A stretch of DNA of 64,000 nucleotides from Phycisphaerae bacterium (GTDB lineage Bacteria; Planctomycetota; Phycisphaerae; Sedimentisphaerales; Anaerobacaceae). Shown piece by piece: positions 1 through 7,485 of this stretch. Location: positions 1 through 64,000 of the forward strand of contig JAQTMR010000001.1 in the NCBI GenBank assembly GCA_028714255.1, written 5' to 3'. A model generated the notes under the pieces. The model was given only the letters and a program-made list of their open reading frames with translations, made no database searches and was not told the DNA's origin. Position 1 is the first letter of the stretch. Every line of letters starts with the position of its first letter. A program made the translations under genes and the position numbers.

Positions 1-142
1 CATTTTCGGCGCCGAGCGTTTCGACCGCGGCTTTTAATAAAAAGGTGCTATCTACGCCGCCGGAGTATGCGACAACCACTTTACCCAGCTTCTTAAGAAT
101 TGCCTGGAGCGAATTATACTTGTCTTTTGGATTCACAATCAC
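1..142 (-). CDS. larE: LarE-like PP-loop ATP-dependent sulfurtransferase (N-terminal fragment)
   Basis: Only the first 47 codons lie in the window; the gene continues past the left edge. The translation starts MIVNPKDKYNSLQAILKKLG and then carries VVVAYSGGVDSTFLLKAA, the SGGVDS pyrophosphatase loop of the N-type ATP pyrophosphatase family. Spacing and context resemble LarE, which sacrifices a cysteine sulfur to build the nickel-pincer cofactor of lactate racemase. Other PP-loop enzymes (NH3-dependent NAD synthetase, ThiI, GuaA) share the loop, so the family is firm and the LarE label is inferred. GTG at 142 follows an AGAGG-like ribosome site; GTG at 136 is an alternative. Confidence 0.7.
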   Translation of the reverse strand, partial: MIVNPKDKYNSLQAILKKLGKVVVAYSGGVDSTFLLKAAVETLGAEN

Positions 143-583
143 CTTAACCTCTTTTACGACACTATCTTAAATTAAGTTCTTCCATTACTATACCGCCGCA
201 CTTCCCACCTCGGCAAGCAAAAACACTAAGTGAAATCGAGATGATTTCAGGAATCCAGAATTCTAAAAACGGGAGAAGTCGTTAACAAAATAGGGAAGAT
301 GAGTAAAATGGGGTAGCATCAATCCGCCTTCGCCAAGGCTTCGGGCGCGATGAAACGCGCAAGTTAGCGCTGCGAAACGTGCGCAAACTTACAAAAACCA
401 TAGCCAAACTTAGCCAAACTTATACAAAATTTGCCAAAAGTGAGGCCAAATATTCACCAATTTAGCACCCCCCCTGCGCGAATTGTTCGCGCGGGGCGCA
501 GAAGGCAGAATCCAGTAGACAGTAGACAGAATAAAAATTGCAAGTGGCCTAAGTTAACGGAGAATTCTTTTGAAAGTTTTTGC

Positions 584-611
584 TTGTCTTTTGCCGATGG
601 ATTGTTATAAT
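584..611 (+). promoter_or_regulatory. sigma70-like promoter of a candidate small RNA
   Basis: TTGTCT (584-589) and a perfect TATAAT (606-611) are separated by 16 bases. No reading frame starts soon downstream; instead a hairpin begins at about 616 and a terminator ends at 751. This is a motif-based call without an experimental start site. Confidence 0.5.
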
Positions 612-617
612 AAAATT

Positions 618-751
618 AGCGGAGAGAAATCCGCTAAATGAAATTCTAACACTGAGATTTCAGACGTTTCGACGCAAACCGTCAGTTTGTAAGTTGAAGG
701 AACGTGTGGAAGGCTCGGTGCTCTCGTTTTGAGAGCACCGTTCGCTTTTTT
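618..751 (+). ncRNA. candidate structured small RNA of unknown family
   Basis: The interval is bounded by a promoter with a consensus -10 and by an intrinsic terminator, giving a transcript of roughly 135 nt. It contains a 5' hairpin (TTAGCGGA 616-623 with TCCGCTAA 630-637; the first bases overlap the predicted start), a second possible helix (GAAATT with GATTTC, about 640-661), and a nested element in which GACG and CGTC enclose TTTCGACGCAAAC, flanked by pairing ACT/AGT. It holds no convincing reading frame. It does not match SRP RNA, tmRNA, RNase P RNA or 6S RNA as far as I can recognise. GACGCAAA recalls the c-di-GMP-I riboswitch core, but the rest of that motif is absent. Confidence 0.4.
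716..751 (+). terminator. intrinsic terminator
   Basis: A 10-bp stem CGGTGCTCTC (716-725) and GAGAGCACCG (731-740), loop GTTTT, is followed by a run of six T at 746-751. It would end the candidate RNA that starts near 618. Confidence 0.75.
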
Positions 752-784
752 ACATAAAGCTACGGTCGCTTTCGTAAACTATAG

Positions 785-857
785 AAAGGGCATCGTCCTT
801 CACGTCCTTCAAGGCTCTGACGGGCCTGCGTTGAGCGTGATTGCGGCGGTGCCCTTT
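785..857 (+). other. long imperfect hairpin, possible RNA leader element
   Basis: Positions 785-797 pair with 845-857 over 13 bp, including G-U wobbles (for example T793 with G849 and T796 with G846). Inside are a 5-bp helix TCACG/CGTGA (800-804 with 836-840) and a 6-bp helix AGGCTC/GGGCCT (812-817 with 822-827) closed by TGAC, separated by an internal loop. The wobbles are stable only in a plus-strand transcript, which argues for an RNA read rightward. It ends 38 bases before the small membrane peptide at 896 and could be its leader. Confidence 0.4.
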
Positions 858-895
858 AATATTATTGCGCCCGCCGCGGAAAGGATACTGCGGCA

Positions 896-1060
896 ATGAA
901 GTTCACGCTCAAAAGGGGATTGTTCCGGCTGGCAACGGCAATCGTAGTAGTCGCAGCCTGCCTGCCAATCGCGGAAGAGTTCGTACTGGGCATTATGTGC
1001 ATATTAGCCTGCGCGGGCTGGCTTGTTTTCTGGATAGCGGGAGGATTCTTCGATATGTAA
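896..1060 (+). CDS. small two-segment membrane peptide, function unknown
   Basis: This 54-residue frame starts MKFTLKRGLFRLATAIVVVA and ends AGGFFDM. A basic N-terminus is followed by two hydrophobic stretches (about residues 12-24 and 30-52), typical of a tiny inner-membrane protein. An AAAGGA sequence lies 13 bases upstream, farther than ideal. The frame is flanked by two long hairpins (785-857 and 1086-1160). I do not recognise a family; it could be a holin-like or toxin-like peptide, or a chance frame. Confidence 0.4.
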   Translation: MKFTLKRGLFRLATAIVVVAACLPIAEEFVLGIMCILACAGWLVFWIAGGFFDM

Positions 1061-1085
1061 CCAAAACAAAACACCAATTTCGTTG

Positions 1086-1160
1086 ACTGCACGGCCCGAT
1101 GGCTCTTTTCCCTCCTTCGAGCCTGTGGCTTCCTCCCCCACACCACACGGGCCGTGCAGT
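1086..1160. repeat. perfect 13-bp inverted repeat
   Basis: ACTGCACGGCCCG (1086-1098) is exactly complementary to CGGGCCGTGCAGT (1148-1160), separated by 49 bases that hold a further small hairpin (GAGCC/GGCTT). It lies 25 bases after the stop of the small membrane peptide. There is no T-run, so it is not a classical terminator; it may be a palindromic intergenic element or an RNA structure. Confidence 0.6.
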
Positions 1161-1321
1161 ATTTATAAAAATGAATAGCCACAGAGGACACAGAGAACAC
1201 AGAGATATAAAGGTGGGAAAGGTGCGAAAAGTGGAAAAATTTTGGGAAATACCCCAAAATCCCGTAGTTACCACGTGTAATTTAAAAGGTACAGGGATGG
1301 GGACGGAGAAGAAATTAAAAA

Positions 1322-1387
1322 TTAACCACGGATTTGCACGGATTTAATAGAAAGATTAACCACGAATGAACACGAATAGACACAAAT
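1322..1387 (+). repeat. dispersed intergenic repeat, copy 1
   Basis: This 66-base block starting TTAACCACGGATTTGCACGG recurs almost identically at 1550-1615, and part of it recurs inverted near 33080-33125. A related tract (CCACAGAGGACACAGAGAAC) lies at about 1178-1200. Such sequences are common as non-coding repeats in Planctomycetota and other environmental genomes. No gene is supported between 1161 and 1651. Confidence 0.75.
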
Positions 1388-1549
1388 TTATTGAGCCACA
1401 GAGGTCATCCGGGTACGAGGAAAAATGTTTTTCGTTGACAATGTTTGTACGGCGTGTTTTATTCGGATTGTTCGGCTGGAGGCCGGGCAAACAATTTTTG
1501 GGGCAGTTTTTAAAAAGGTGGAGAAAGGGGAAGTTCCGACAAAAAAAGT

Positions 1550-1615
1550 TTAACCACGGATTTGCACGGATTTAGTAGAAAGATTAACCACAAATGAACA
1601 CAAATAGACACAAAT
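1550..1615 (+). repeat. dispersed intergenic repeat, copy 2
   Basis: Second copy of the 66-base block at 1322-1387, same orientation, differing at only a few positions (for example AATAG to AGTAG, and ACGAATG to ACAAATG). It ends 36 bases before the start of the large exported protein, so it could lie in that gene's leader. Confidence 0.75.
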
Positions 1616-1651
1616 AAAAAACAAATAATAACTTTTTGGAAGGGAGAAAAA

Positions 1652-3823
1652 ATGGAGACTGGAAAAGAAAAAATAAAAAAATCATTTCTTATTGTTTTAT
1701 CAATAATTTTCCTAATCAGCAGCCTTTGCGGGACAGTTGAGGCAAAGCCGTTTTACGCAGATGAAAGTGATACTACCAGTGACGCCAAGATTGGGTACAA
1801 AGATCCTAATAAAAGTTCTGTGGAAACAATATATCCGAAGGTGGTGAGCGGTGCAGGAGCATCGATAACTGTGTACACCGACCGCTCCGCGTGGGAGAGT
1901 GCTGTTAACTATAATTTCGAGGAAGAATTCTTTACGGACGACATACTAAACCCGGGAGTTGAGGTGATGACAGTAAACGGTTACATAGACATTCTTAACG
2001 GATTTTGGCATGACTACGTCACCGATGCGGTAACCACAACATGGTATTTTGCTCAGCCTATATATGCATATGGAGCCGACTGGAACCTCGCTATCCCAGG
2101 TGGACTCGGCAGTGGTATCCAGTTGTATCTCGATGGCATACCGGTCAGCCCTAAAATTGTAAATACTTATGAGGGCGAGTTTTTTGGGCTCATCTCAACT
2201 GTCCCCTTTAACCATATTCTTGTTACCGCTGGCACTTACATGGGGCGGGAAACTTATACGTTGGATAATATGGTCTATTCTTCGTGGGTAAAGCTTAACA
2301 AGACTGATGATGTCAATGATGATGATTGTGTCGGCCCGCATGACGAGATAACGTACACAATTGATTATGACTATTATGGAGGCCCTGATTATTTTGATTA
2401 TGAAGGTCTTGCTGGTTTGCACGAGTGGTGGCTGTGCGGCTGCAATTCTAATAATAACGACTGCAATGGGATAGATATGGACAAAGATGGGATTGTTAAT
2501 TTTATTGACTTTGCCATATTAGCCGAGAATTGGCTCAAAGGGCAGGTTAAAAAGGATGTTAATATAATCGACCACCTTCCGGCCGAAGTAGATTTTGTCT
2601 CGGCTTCAAACGGCGGGGTTTATGACTCCAATAGCCCTACAGTCAAATGGGAGATTGGCACATTGAAACCGGATGATTTCGGTTCTGTTAAACTAACGGT
2701 TAAGGTTAATGAATCCGTTGAGCCGAACGGCATAATCACAAATCGTTGCGAGATAAAAAGTGGAGTTGAGATATTGAACATCGCTTATGAATATACACCT
2801 ATATGTTGGTCAAGTATTCCAAAACCGAGCTGTGGCGAGATAGATGTATCAGAGGATATAATTCTTAGCTGGACGCCGAGAATATATGCCGATAAACACG
2901 ACGTATATCTCGGCACTGATTACACTGCTGTTAAATACGCCAACGACCCCAATATCCCGCCGGGCAGAGGACGCCAGGACTCCAACAGCTACGATCCATG
3001 CGGGCCTCTCGAATCCGATACGACTTATTACTGGCGGGTCGATGAGGTCAATGAGCCGAACGTATGGAAAGGCGCCGTCTGGCGGTTTAGAACAGGCAAC
3101 TGGCTTGTTGTGGAAGATTTTGACTCGTACGCGGACACTGGCTCTCTGCGGGAGATATGGAAGATTAATTATGAAAGCGGCGCCACTAATACCATCGAGA
3201 CAACGACGGCTCGCTCCGGTCAGTCTATGAAGTATAAATACGATGATATTGAGTACTACTACTACTTTTCAGAGGTCTATGCCGATACAGCAGATTTGCC
3301 GAGCCAAATCGGTACAGACTGGACGAGCGGCGGGGCCGAGGCATTGGCGATGTATTTCTACGGCCAGCCGGAAGGGGGCGAGGAGAGCGAGGATTATATG
3401 TACGTGAAACTGACCGACGGCGACGGCAACGAAGCGGTAGTATTATACGACGGCGAAGTGAACGATATAAACGACCAGCAGTGGCACCAGTGGAGTATCG
3501 ACCTGTCGGAATTTAGCGGCGCGGACCTGAATGATGTCGCGAGGATTACTATCGGGTTCGGCGACGGGGCCGAACCGGAGACAATAGGCACCGTGTATTT
3601 CGACGATATCCGATTGTACCCCTCCAGATGCCTCGAAAGCCCCGCAGGTGATTTAACCGGTGACTGCGCGGTCGATTACAGGGACGTTGAAATAATGATG
3701 GACGGATGGCTCGATACGGGTTACTGCTGCGAGGCGGATATTTACGAGGATAATAAGGTCGATTTCAGGGATTTTGTTACGCTGGCGGAGAACTGGCTTG
3801 TGGAGGGGGAAATGTGGCCATGA
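1652..3823 (+). CDS. exported modular protein with dockerin-like EF-hands, DUF11-like and FN3-like domains
   Basis: A 723-residue secreted protein with a signal peptide (residues 1-31, cleavage after GTVEA). An N-terminal beta-rich region (about 45-210, containing VYTDRSAWESAV) resembles ones in exported proteins of this group. A DUF11-like repeat (about 212-370, ending near NEPNGIITNRCEIKSG-type sequence) is interrupted by a full EF-hand loop, DMDKDGIVNFID (near residue 275). Next come an FN3-like region ending TTYYWRVDEVNEP...WRFRTG (about 380-478), a jelly-roll or laminin-G-like module (about 480-665), and a C-terminal dockerin-like pair (DLTGDCAVDYRD and DIYEDNKVDFRD). A strong GGAAGGGAG ribosome site precedes ATG. 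The likely role is extracellular polysaccharide binding or surface display. No catalytic domain is seen. Confidence 0.8.
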   Translation: METGKEKIKKSFLIVLSIIFLISSLCGTVEAKPFYADESDTTSDAKIGYKDPNKSSVETIYPKVVSGAGASITVYTDRSAWESAVNYNFEEEFFTDDILNPGVEVMTVNGYIDILNGFWHDYVTDAVTTTWYFAQPIYAYGADWNLAIPGGLGSGIQLYLDGIPVSPKIVNTYEGEFFGLISTVPFNHILVTAGTYMGRETYTLDNMVYSSWVKLNKTDDVNDDDCVGPHDEITYTIDYDYYGGPDYFDYEGLAGLHEWWLCGCNSNNNDCNGIDMDKDGIVNFIDFAILAENWLKGQVKKDVNIIDHLPAEVDFVSASNGGVYDSNSPTVKWEIGTLKPDDFGSVKLTVKVNESVEPNGIITNRCEIKSGVEILNIAYEYTPICWSSIPKPSCGEIDVSEDIILSWTPRIYADKHDVYLGTDYTAVKYANDPNIPPGRGRQDSNSYDPCGPLESDTTYYWRVDEVNEPNVWKGAVWRFRTGNWLVVEDFDSYADTGSLREIWKINYESGATNTIETTTARSGQSMKYKYDDIEYYYYFSEVYADTADLPSQIGTDWTSGGAEALAMYFYGQPEGGEESEDYMYVKLTDGDGNEAVVLYDGEVNDINDQQWHQWSIDLSEFSGADLNDVARITIGFGDGAEPETIGTVYFDDIRLYPSRCLESPAGDLTGDCAVDYRDVEIMMDGWLDTGYCCEADIYEDNKVDFRDFVTLAENWLVEGEMWP

Positions 3824-3886
3824 TTGGTATTGCGTGAAGCGGGAAGCGGGAAACGGAGTTTTAAGTTCTTAGTTTTGAGTTTTGAG

Positions 3887-3919
3887 TTTGCAGTTGCCGC
3901 TTATGGCGGCAACTGCAAA
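3887..3919. terminator. 14-bp hairpin after the exported protein gene
   Basis: TTTGCAGTTGCCGC (3887-3900) pairs exactly with GCGGCAACTGCAAA (3906-3919) around a 5-base loop. It lies 63 bases past the stop at 3823. The plus-strand T-run is poor (AATTATG follows), so termination is likely but not certain. Confidence 0.5.
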
Positions 3920-4155
3920 AATTATGCGGATTTGTTGTCTTAATAACCAAATGTCCGGTTTATAATTTGCTTGCCAAGCAGATTTTAATGTTGTATAATG
4001 GAGCGGAAATTAAAATCCGATTTGCGAACTTTTTACGGATATTGCGGTTTGTCATTATGCCATTATTAATAGATTCGACTCGTTCGACGGTTCGACTGCG
4101 CTCATCGCAGGCAAAGTTCGGGGCAAACTCGCTCACTATTATAAAGGAGAGTAAA

Positions 4156-5082
4156 ATGAAATCGGAAGGCAAAATCATCAATAGGCCAAGTCCCTCTCAT
4201 ACCAAAACAGGTTTTACCATTATAGAGCTATTGACCGTTATGAGCATCATCGTGATTTTACTTGGCCTGCTCGTACCATCTTTGAATACGATGAGGTGGT
4301 ACGCAAGATACACTACGCAGAAGAACCAGCTTAAAAATATCGAAACAGGGCTGCACTCATTTGAGATGGATTTCGGTGAATACCCGGACTCGAGCGCAGG
4401 CCCTAGCGCAGCCCCCTATTGCGGTGCGATGAAGCTGGCCGAGGCAATGGCAGGTCAGGACGGGTTCGGATTTCATCCAGATTCAGCATTTCACGCCGAT
4501 GGCCTTTCTGCTACAGAGGAGGACTTATATCCTACTATCGCAAATTCTGAAAATCTAAGGGCCAGAAAGGAATATATGGAACCCAGAGACACCCAACTCT
4601 GCGTATTAGAGGATTATTTGAAGTGTCTTCCTGGTACACCAGGCTGGACCAATAAAGACAAGATTGTACTGCTTTGTGATGTGTATAAACAAAATAACCT
4701 TAGAAACAGCAAGGGAGATAAACTCGGCATGCCCATATTGTACTACAAGGCCGATACGTCCAAGCTCTCGCACGATGTTAATACCCCAACGAATACAGAC
4801 AATATTTACAATTATATGGACAACCACGCCTTTGTCGGACTCGGCGCTAGCCTGATCCCTTTTGTACATCCGCTTTATCAAAAGTTAGACGCTGAAGGTA
4901 ATCCTGTAGGCCTTCCAGGTGAAACATTTTACAAGATGACACGAGATGAATCTGTGCCGATTGTTGGAAGTTATAATGCGCTGAAAATAAGGCCCTACAA
5001 TAAGAACAGTTATATACTGATATCTGCGGGCAGGGACGGCTTATACGGCACAAGAGACGACGTGTGCAATTTTAAGGATTAA
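4156..5082 (+). CDS. type II secretion / type IV pilus pseudopilin-like protein
   Basis: A 308-residue protein with the class III signal sequence TKTG/FTIIELLTVMSIIVILLGLL near residues 16-37: the prepilin peptidase site G/F, Glu at +5 and a hydrophobic helix. The downstream region (KNQLKNIETGLHSFEMDFGEYPDS) is the GspG-type segment seen in planctomycete pseudopilins. The frame is open upstream from 3967, but ATG 4156 follows AAAGGAG directly and puts the prepilin motif at the usual place. The C-terminal SYILISAGRDGLYGTRDDVCNF resembles the calcium-site region of major pseudopilins. Probably a surface or secretion component processed by a prepilin peptidase encoded elsewhere. Confidence 0.8.
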   Translation: MKSEGKIINRPSPSHTKTGFTIIELLTVMSIIVILLGLLVPSLNTMRWYARYTTQKNQLKNIETGLHSFEMDFGEYPDSSAGPSAAPYCGAMKLAEAMAGQDGFGFHPDSAFHADGLSATEEDLYPTIANSENLRARKEYMEPRDTQLCVLEDYLKCLPGTPGWTNKDKIVLLCDVYKQNNLRNSKGDKLGMPILYYKADTSKLSHDVNTPTNTDNIYNYMDNHAFVGLGASLIPFVHPLYQKLDAEGNPVGLPGETFYKMTRDESVPIVGSYNALKIRPYNKNSYILISAGRDGLYGTRDDVCNFKD

Positions 5083-5118
5083 ACGGCCGCTATCGCGGGT
5101 TTCGGGCGGAGGCGTAAA

Positions 5119-5189
5119 GCCGATGGTGGGAATTGGACCCACAACCCCGGCTTTACGAAAGCCGTGCTCTACCGTTGAGCTACATCGGC
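5119..5189 (-). tRNA. tRNA-Thr (anticodon CGU)
   Basis: The minus strand folds as a 71-nt cloverleaf: acceptor GCCGATG pairing with CATCGGC, D-arm GCTCAACGGTAGAGC, anticodon stem CGGCT/AGCCG with loop TTCGTAA (anticodon CGT), and a T-arm with GGGTCCAATTCCC. CCA is not encoded. Confidence 0.9.
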
Positions 5190-5314
5190 AACAATAAACG
5201 TTATCATACCGCCTATCGGCGGTTTTGGCAACCCCGGCGGATATTTATCAGATGAATTTTCCTTGCAAAGTAACTGGATAAATTGTAAATTCCGTTTTTT
5301 GCTATTATAGAACA

Positions 5315-5397
5315 GGGTCGGTGCCCGAGTGGTCAAAGGGGATGGGCTGTAAACCCATTAGCGCAAGCTTACGTTGGTTCGACTCCAACCCGGCCCA
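5315..5397 (+). tRNA. tRNA-Tyr (anticodon GUA)
   Basis: An 83-nt class II tRNA: acceptor GGGTCGG pairing with CCGGCCC (one G-U), anticodon stem ATGGG/CCCAT with loop CTGTAAA (anticodon GTA), a long variable arm (TAGCGCAAGCTTA) and T-arm GTTGGTTCGACTCCAAC. A TATTAT -10-like box lies at 5303-5308. A 7-bp hairpin CAACCTG/CAGGTTG (5414-5442) follows and may mark the 3' end of the transcript. Confidence 0.92.
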
Positions 5398-5539
5398 GTG
5401 TTTGAACCAGCAGCAACCTGGGGAACCTTCGCTTGCAGGTTGTCTCGCCCAGTCACTACATAAGAAACAATCGAATTTCAATGGCAAAAACAGCAAAACA
5501 TAATCAACAGGGAGTTTTATAAAGACGATATAACTATAT

Positions 5540-7309
5540 ATGAAACTTGACCCGACAAAAATGAAGGATTGGCAGATTGCCGAGGCGGCGGAGCAATCGA
5601 TGAAGCCGGTCGGCGTGCTGGCCAAAGAATTAGGGCTTAAAGACAACGAAGTGCTGCCTATGGGGCGGCAGCTTGCGAGGGTCGATTATGCTATGGTTCT
5701 GGAACGATTGAAAAGCCAGGCACACCCGACCGCGAAGTATATCGATGTTACCGCCATCACCCCTACGCCTTTAGGAGAAGGTAAGAGCACCACAACCATC
5801 GGATTGATTGAAGGGCTGGGGAAATTAGGAAAAAAAGTAACCGGCGCCATCCGACAGCCAAGCGGAGGGCCGACATTCAATATCAAAGGCTCCGCCGCAG
5901 GGGGCGGACTGGCGCAGTGCATCCCGCTGGTGCCGTTTTCGATTCGGCTTACCGGCGATATCGAATATATCACGAACGCACACAACTTGGGCATGGTGGC
6001 GCTAACCAGCCGAATGCAGCACGAGAGAAATTATAACGACGAACAGTTGGCGAAAAGGAATTTGAAAAGGCTGGATATCGACCCGGAACGGGTACAAATG
6101 AAATGGGTCATAGATTTTTGCGCACAGGCACTGCGAAACATCACTATCGGCAAAGGCAGCAAGATGGACGGCTTCGAGATGGAATCGGGATTTGCCATTT
6201 CGGTTTCGAGCGAGCTGATGGCGATACTGGTTCTGGCTAAAGACCTAAAGGACCTGCGCGAAAGAATAAGCAAAATGGTGGTCGCTTACGATAAAAAAGG
6301 CAACGAAGTCACTACCGCCGACCTCGAAGTTGACGGCGCGATGACGGCGTGGATGGTCGAGACCATAAATCCGAATCTGATGCAGACCATCGAGGGCCAG
6401 CCCGTATTTGTGCACGCGGGGCCGCTCGCGAATATCGCTATCGGCCAAAGCTCAATCATCGCTGACATACTCGCCACGAAATTGTCGCAGTACCACGTAA
6501 CGGAAAGCGGCTTCGGCGCGGACATCGGCTTCGAGAAGTTCTGGAACTTAAAGAGCCGAATATCGGGTCTGAAACCTGACGCGGTGGTTATCGTAGCGAC
6601 TATTCGGGCACTAAAAATGCACGGCGGCGGACCAACGGTCAAGCCCGGAATACCGCTAAGCGAAGAATACACAAAAGAGAATCTCAAGTTAGTCGAAGCC
6701 GGCTGCGACAATCTTATCGCTCATATCGAGATTGTCAAGAAAAGCGGCGTCCGTCCCGTTGTCTGCATAAACGGATTCTGCAGCGATACCAAAGCTGAAA
6801 TTAAATTGGTGCGCAAAATCGCAGAGCAAAACGGCGCCCTGGCAGTATATTCAGAACACTGGCTAAAAGGCGGAGAGGGCGCAATCGAACTTGCCGAGGC
6901 CGTCATTCAGGCCTGCGAGGAAAAAAGTAAATTCAAATTCCTCTACGAGATGGGGACGCCTTTGAGAAAGCAAATCGAATTGATTGCTACCGAAGTCTAT
7001 GGCGCCGACGGCGTTACATACACGCCGCAAGCCCTGAAAAAAGCCAAAGCTTTCGAGAAAAACAAGGAGTTGAAGAACTTCGACACCTGCATGGTCAAGA
7101 CGCATTTGAGCTTGTCGCACGACCCCGATATAAAGGGGCGCCCTCGAAACTGGAAACTTCCCATCCATGATTTCCTCGTATATAAAGGAGCGGGCTTCAT
7201 CGTTCCGCTGGCCGGTGAGATTAAGCTTATGCCGGGAACAGGCTCGAACCCGGCCTTTAGGCACATCGACGTGGACGTCAAAACCGGAAAAGTAACAGGG
7301 ATGTTTTAG
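5540..7309 (+). CDS. fhs: formate--tetrahydrofolate ligase
   Basis: A 589-residue protein spanning the full family, catalysing formate + THF + ATP to 10-formyl-THF, reversibly. The Walker-A-like [12 protein letters not shown] lies at residues 74-85, with downstream family motifs such as [10 protein letters not shown] (about 126), [13 protein letters not shown] (143) and [14 protein letters not shown] at the C-terminus. It is the first gene of a rightward C1 cluster (HPS-RraA, PHI, FchA, FolD). Operating in reverse it could make ATP from formyl-THF. The ribosome site at the ATG is weak; an AGGGAG lies about 28 bases upstream. Confidence 0.96.
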   Translation: MKLDPTKMKDWQIAEAAEQSMKPVGVLAKELGLKDNEVLPMGRQLARVDYAMVLERLKSQAHPTAKYIDVTAITPTPLGEGKSTTTIGLIEGLGKLGKKVTGAIRQPSGGPTFNIKGSAAGGGLAQCIPLVPFSIRLTGDIEYITNAHNLGMVALTSRMQHERNYNDEQLAKRNLKRLDIDPERVQMKWVIDFCAQALRNITIGKGSKMDGFEMESGFAISVSSELMAILVLAKDLKDLRERISKMVVAYDKKGNEVTTADLEVDGAMTAWMVETINPNLMQTIEGQPVFVHAGPLANIAIGQSSIIADILATKLSQYHVTESGFGADIGFEKFWNLKSRISGLKPDAVVIVATIRALKMHGGGPTVKPGIPLSEEYTKENLKLVEAGCDNLIAHIEIVKKSGVRPVVCINGFCSDTKAEIKLVRKIAEQNGALAVYSEHWLKGGEGAIELAEAVIQACEEKSKFKFLYEMGTPLRKQIELIATEVYGADGVTYTPQALKKAKAFEKNKELKNFDTCMVKTHLSLSHDPDIKGRPRNWKLPIHDFLVYKGAGFIVPLAGEIKLMPGTGSNPAFRHIDVDVKTGKVTGMF

Positions 7310-7334
7310 GCCGGAACATAAAGCTCTTTTTACC

Positions 7335-7363
7335 TTTAAGATTCGCCGCGGCAAAGGTATAAT
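7335..7363 (+). promoter_or_regulatory. possible promoter of the HPS-PHI-FchA-FolD genes
   Basis: A perfect TATAAT at 7358-7363 is preceded at 17 bases by TTTAAG (7335-7340), a weak -35. If used, it would drive the four downstream C1 genes separately from fhs, with a dispersed repeat in the leader. Confidence 0.35.
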
Positions 7364-7379
7364 ACCCCCCGTTGATATT

Positions 7380-7454
7380 GTCATTCCCGTGAAAACGGGA
7401 ATCCATACTATTCTGTAAATTACTGGATACCTGCTTTCGCAGGTATGACAAGTC
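7380..7454 (+). repeat. palindromic dispersed repeat, copy A
   Basis: A 75-base element starts GTCATTCCCGTGAAAACGGG and ends CCTGCTTTCGCAGG then TATGACAAGTC. It contains two hairpins (TTCCCG/CGGGAA and CCTGC/GCAGG), and its outer ends are inverted (GTCAT...ATGAC). A near-identical copy is at 39021-39096, and a partial one at 32486-32525. It resembles miniature palindromic elements common between genes of many bacteria. Confidence 0.8.
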
Positions 7455-7485
7455 GTTTCGGTTAGTTTTAGTAAGGCGATTAACA

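Noticed and set aside
618-751. Possible c-di-GMP-I riboswitch
   Set aside because: Only GACGCAAA is shared; the receptor helix and the paired P2/P3 architecture are absent, and no gene follows the terminator directly.
862-1347. Several overlapping frames of 80-130 codons on both strands
   Set aside because: They read through dispersed repeats and the 1086-1160 palindrome; only the 54-residue frame at 896-1060 has a coherent membrane-protein composition.
1171-1615. CRISPR-like array of short repeats
   Set aside because: The repeats are two long near-identical blocks plus unrelated tracts, without regular spacers; no cas genes are present anywhere in the window.
3967-4155. Upstream extension of the pseudopilin frame
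   Set aside because: AAAGGAG directly before ATG 4156 and the position of the prepilin cleavage motif fix the start; the upstream 63 codons come from repeat-like sequence (TTCGACTGCGCTCA).
5686-7281. Antisense frames over fhs
   Set aside because: They are shadows of the strongly conserved formate-THF ligase frame and lack ribosome sites.
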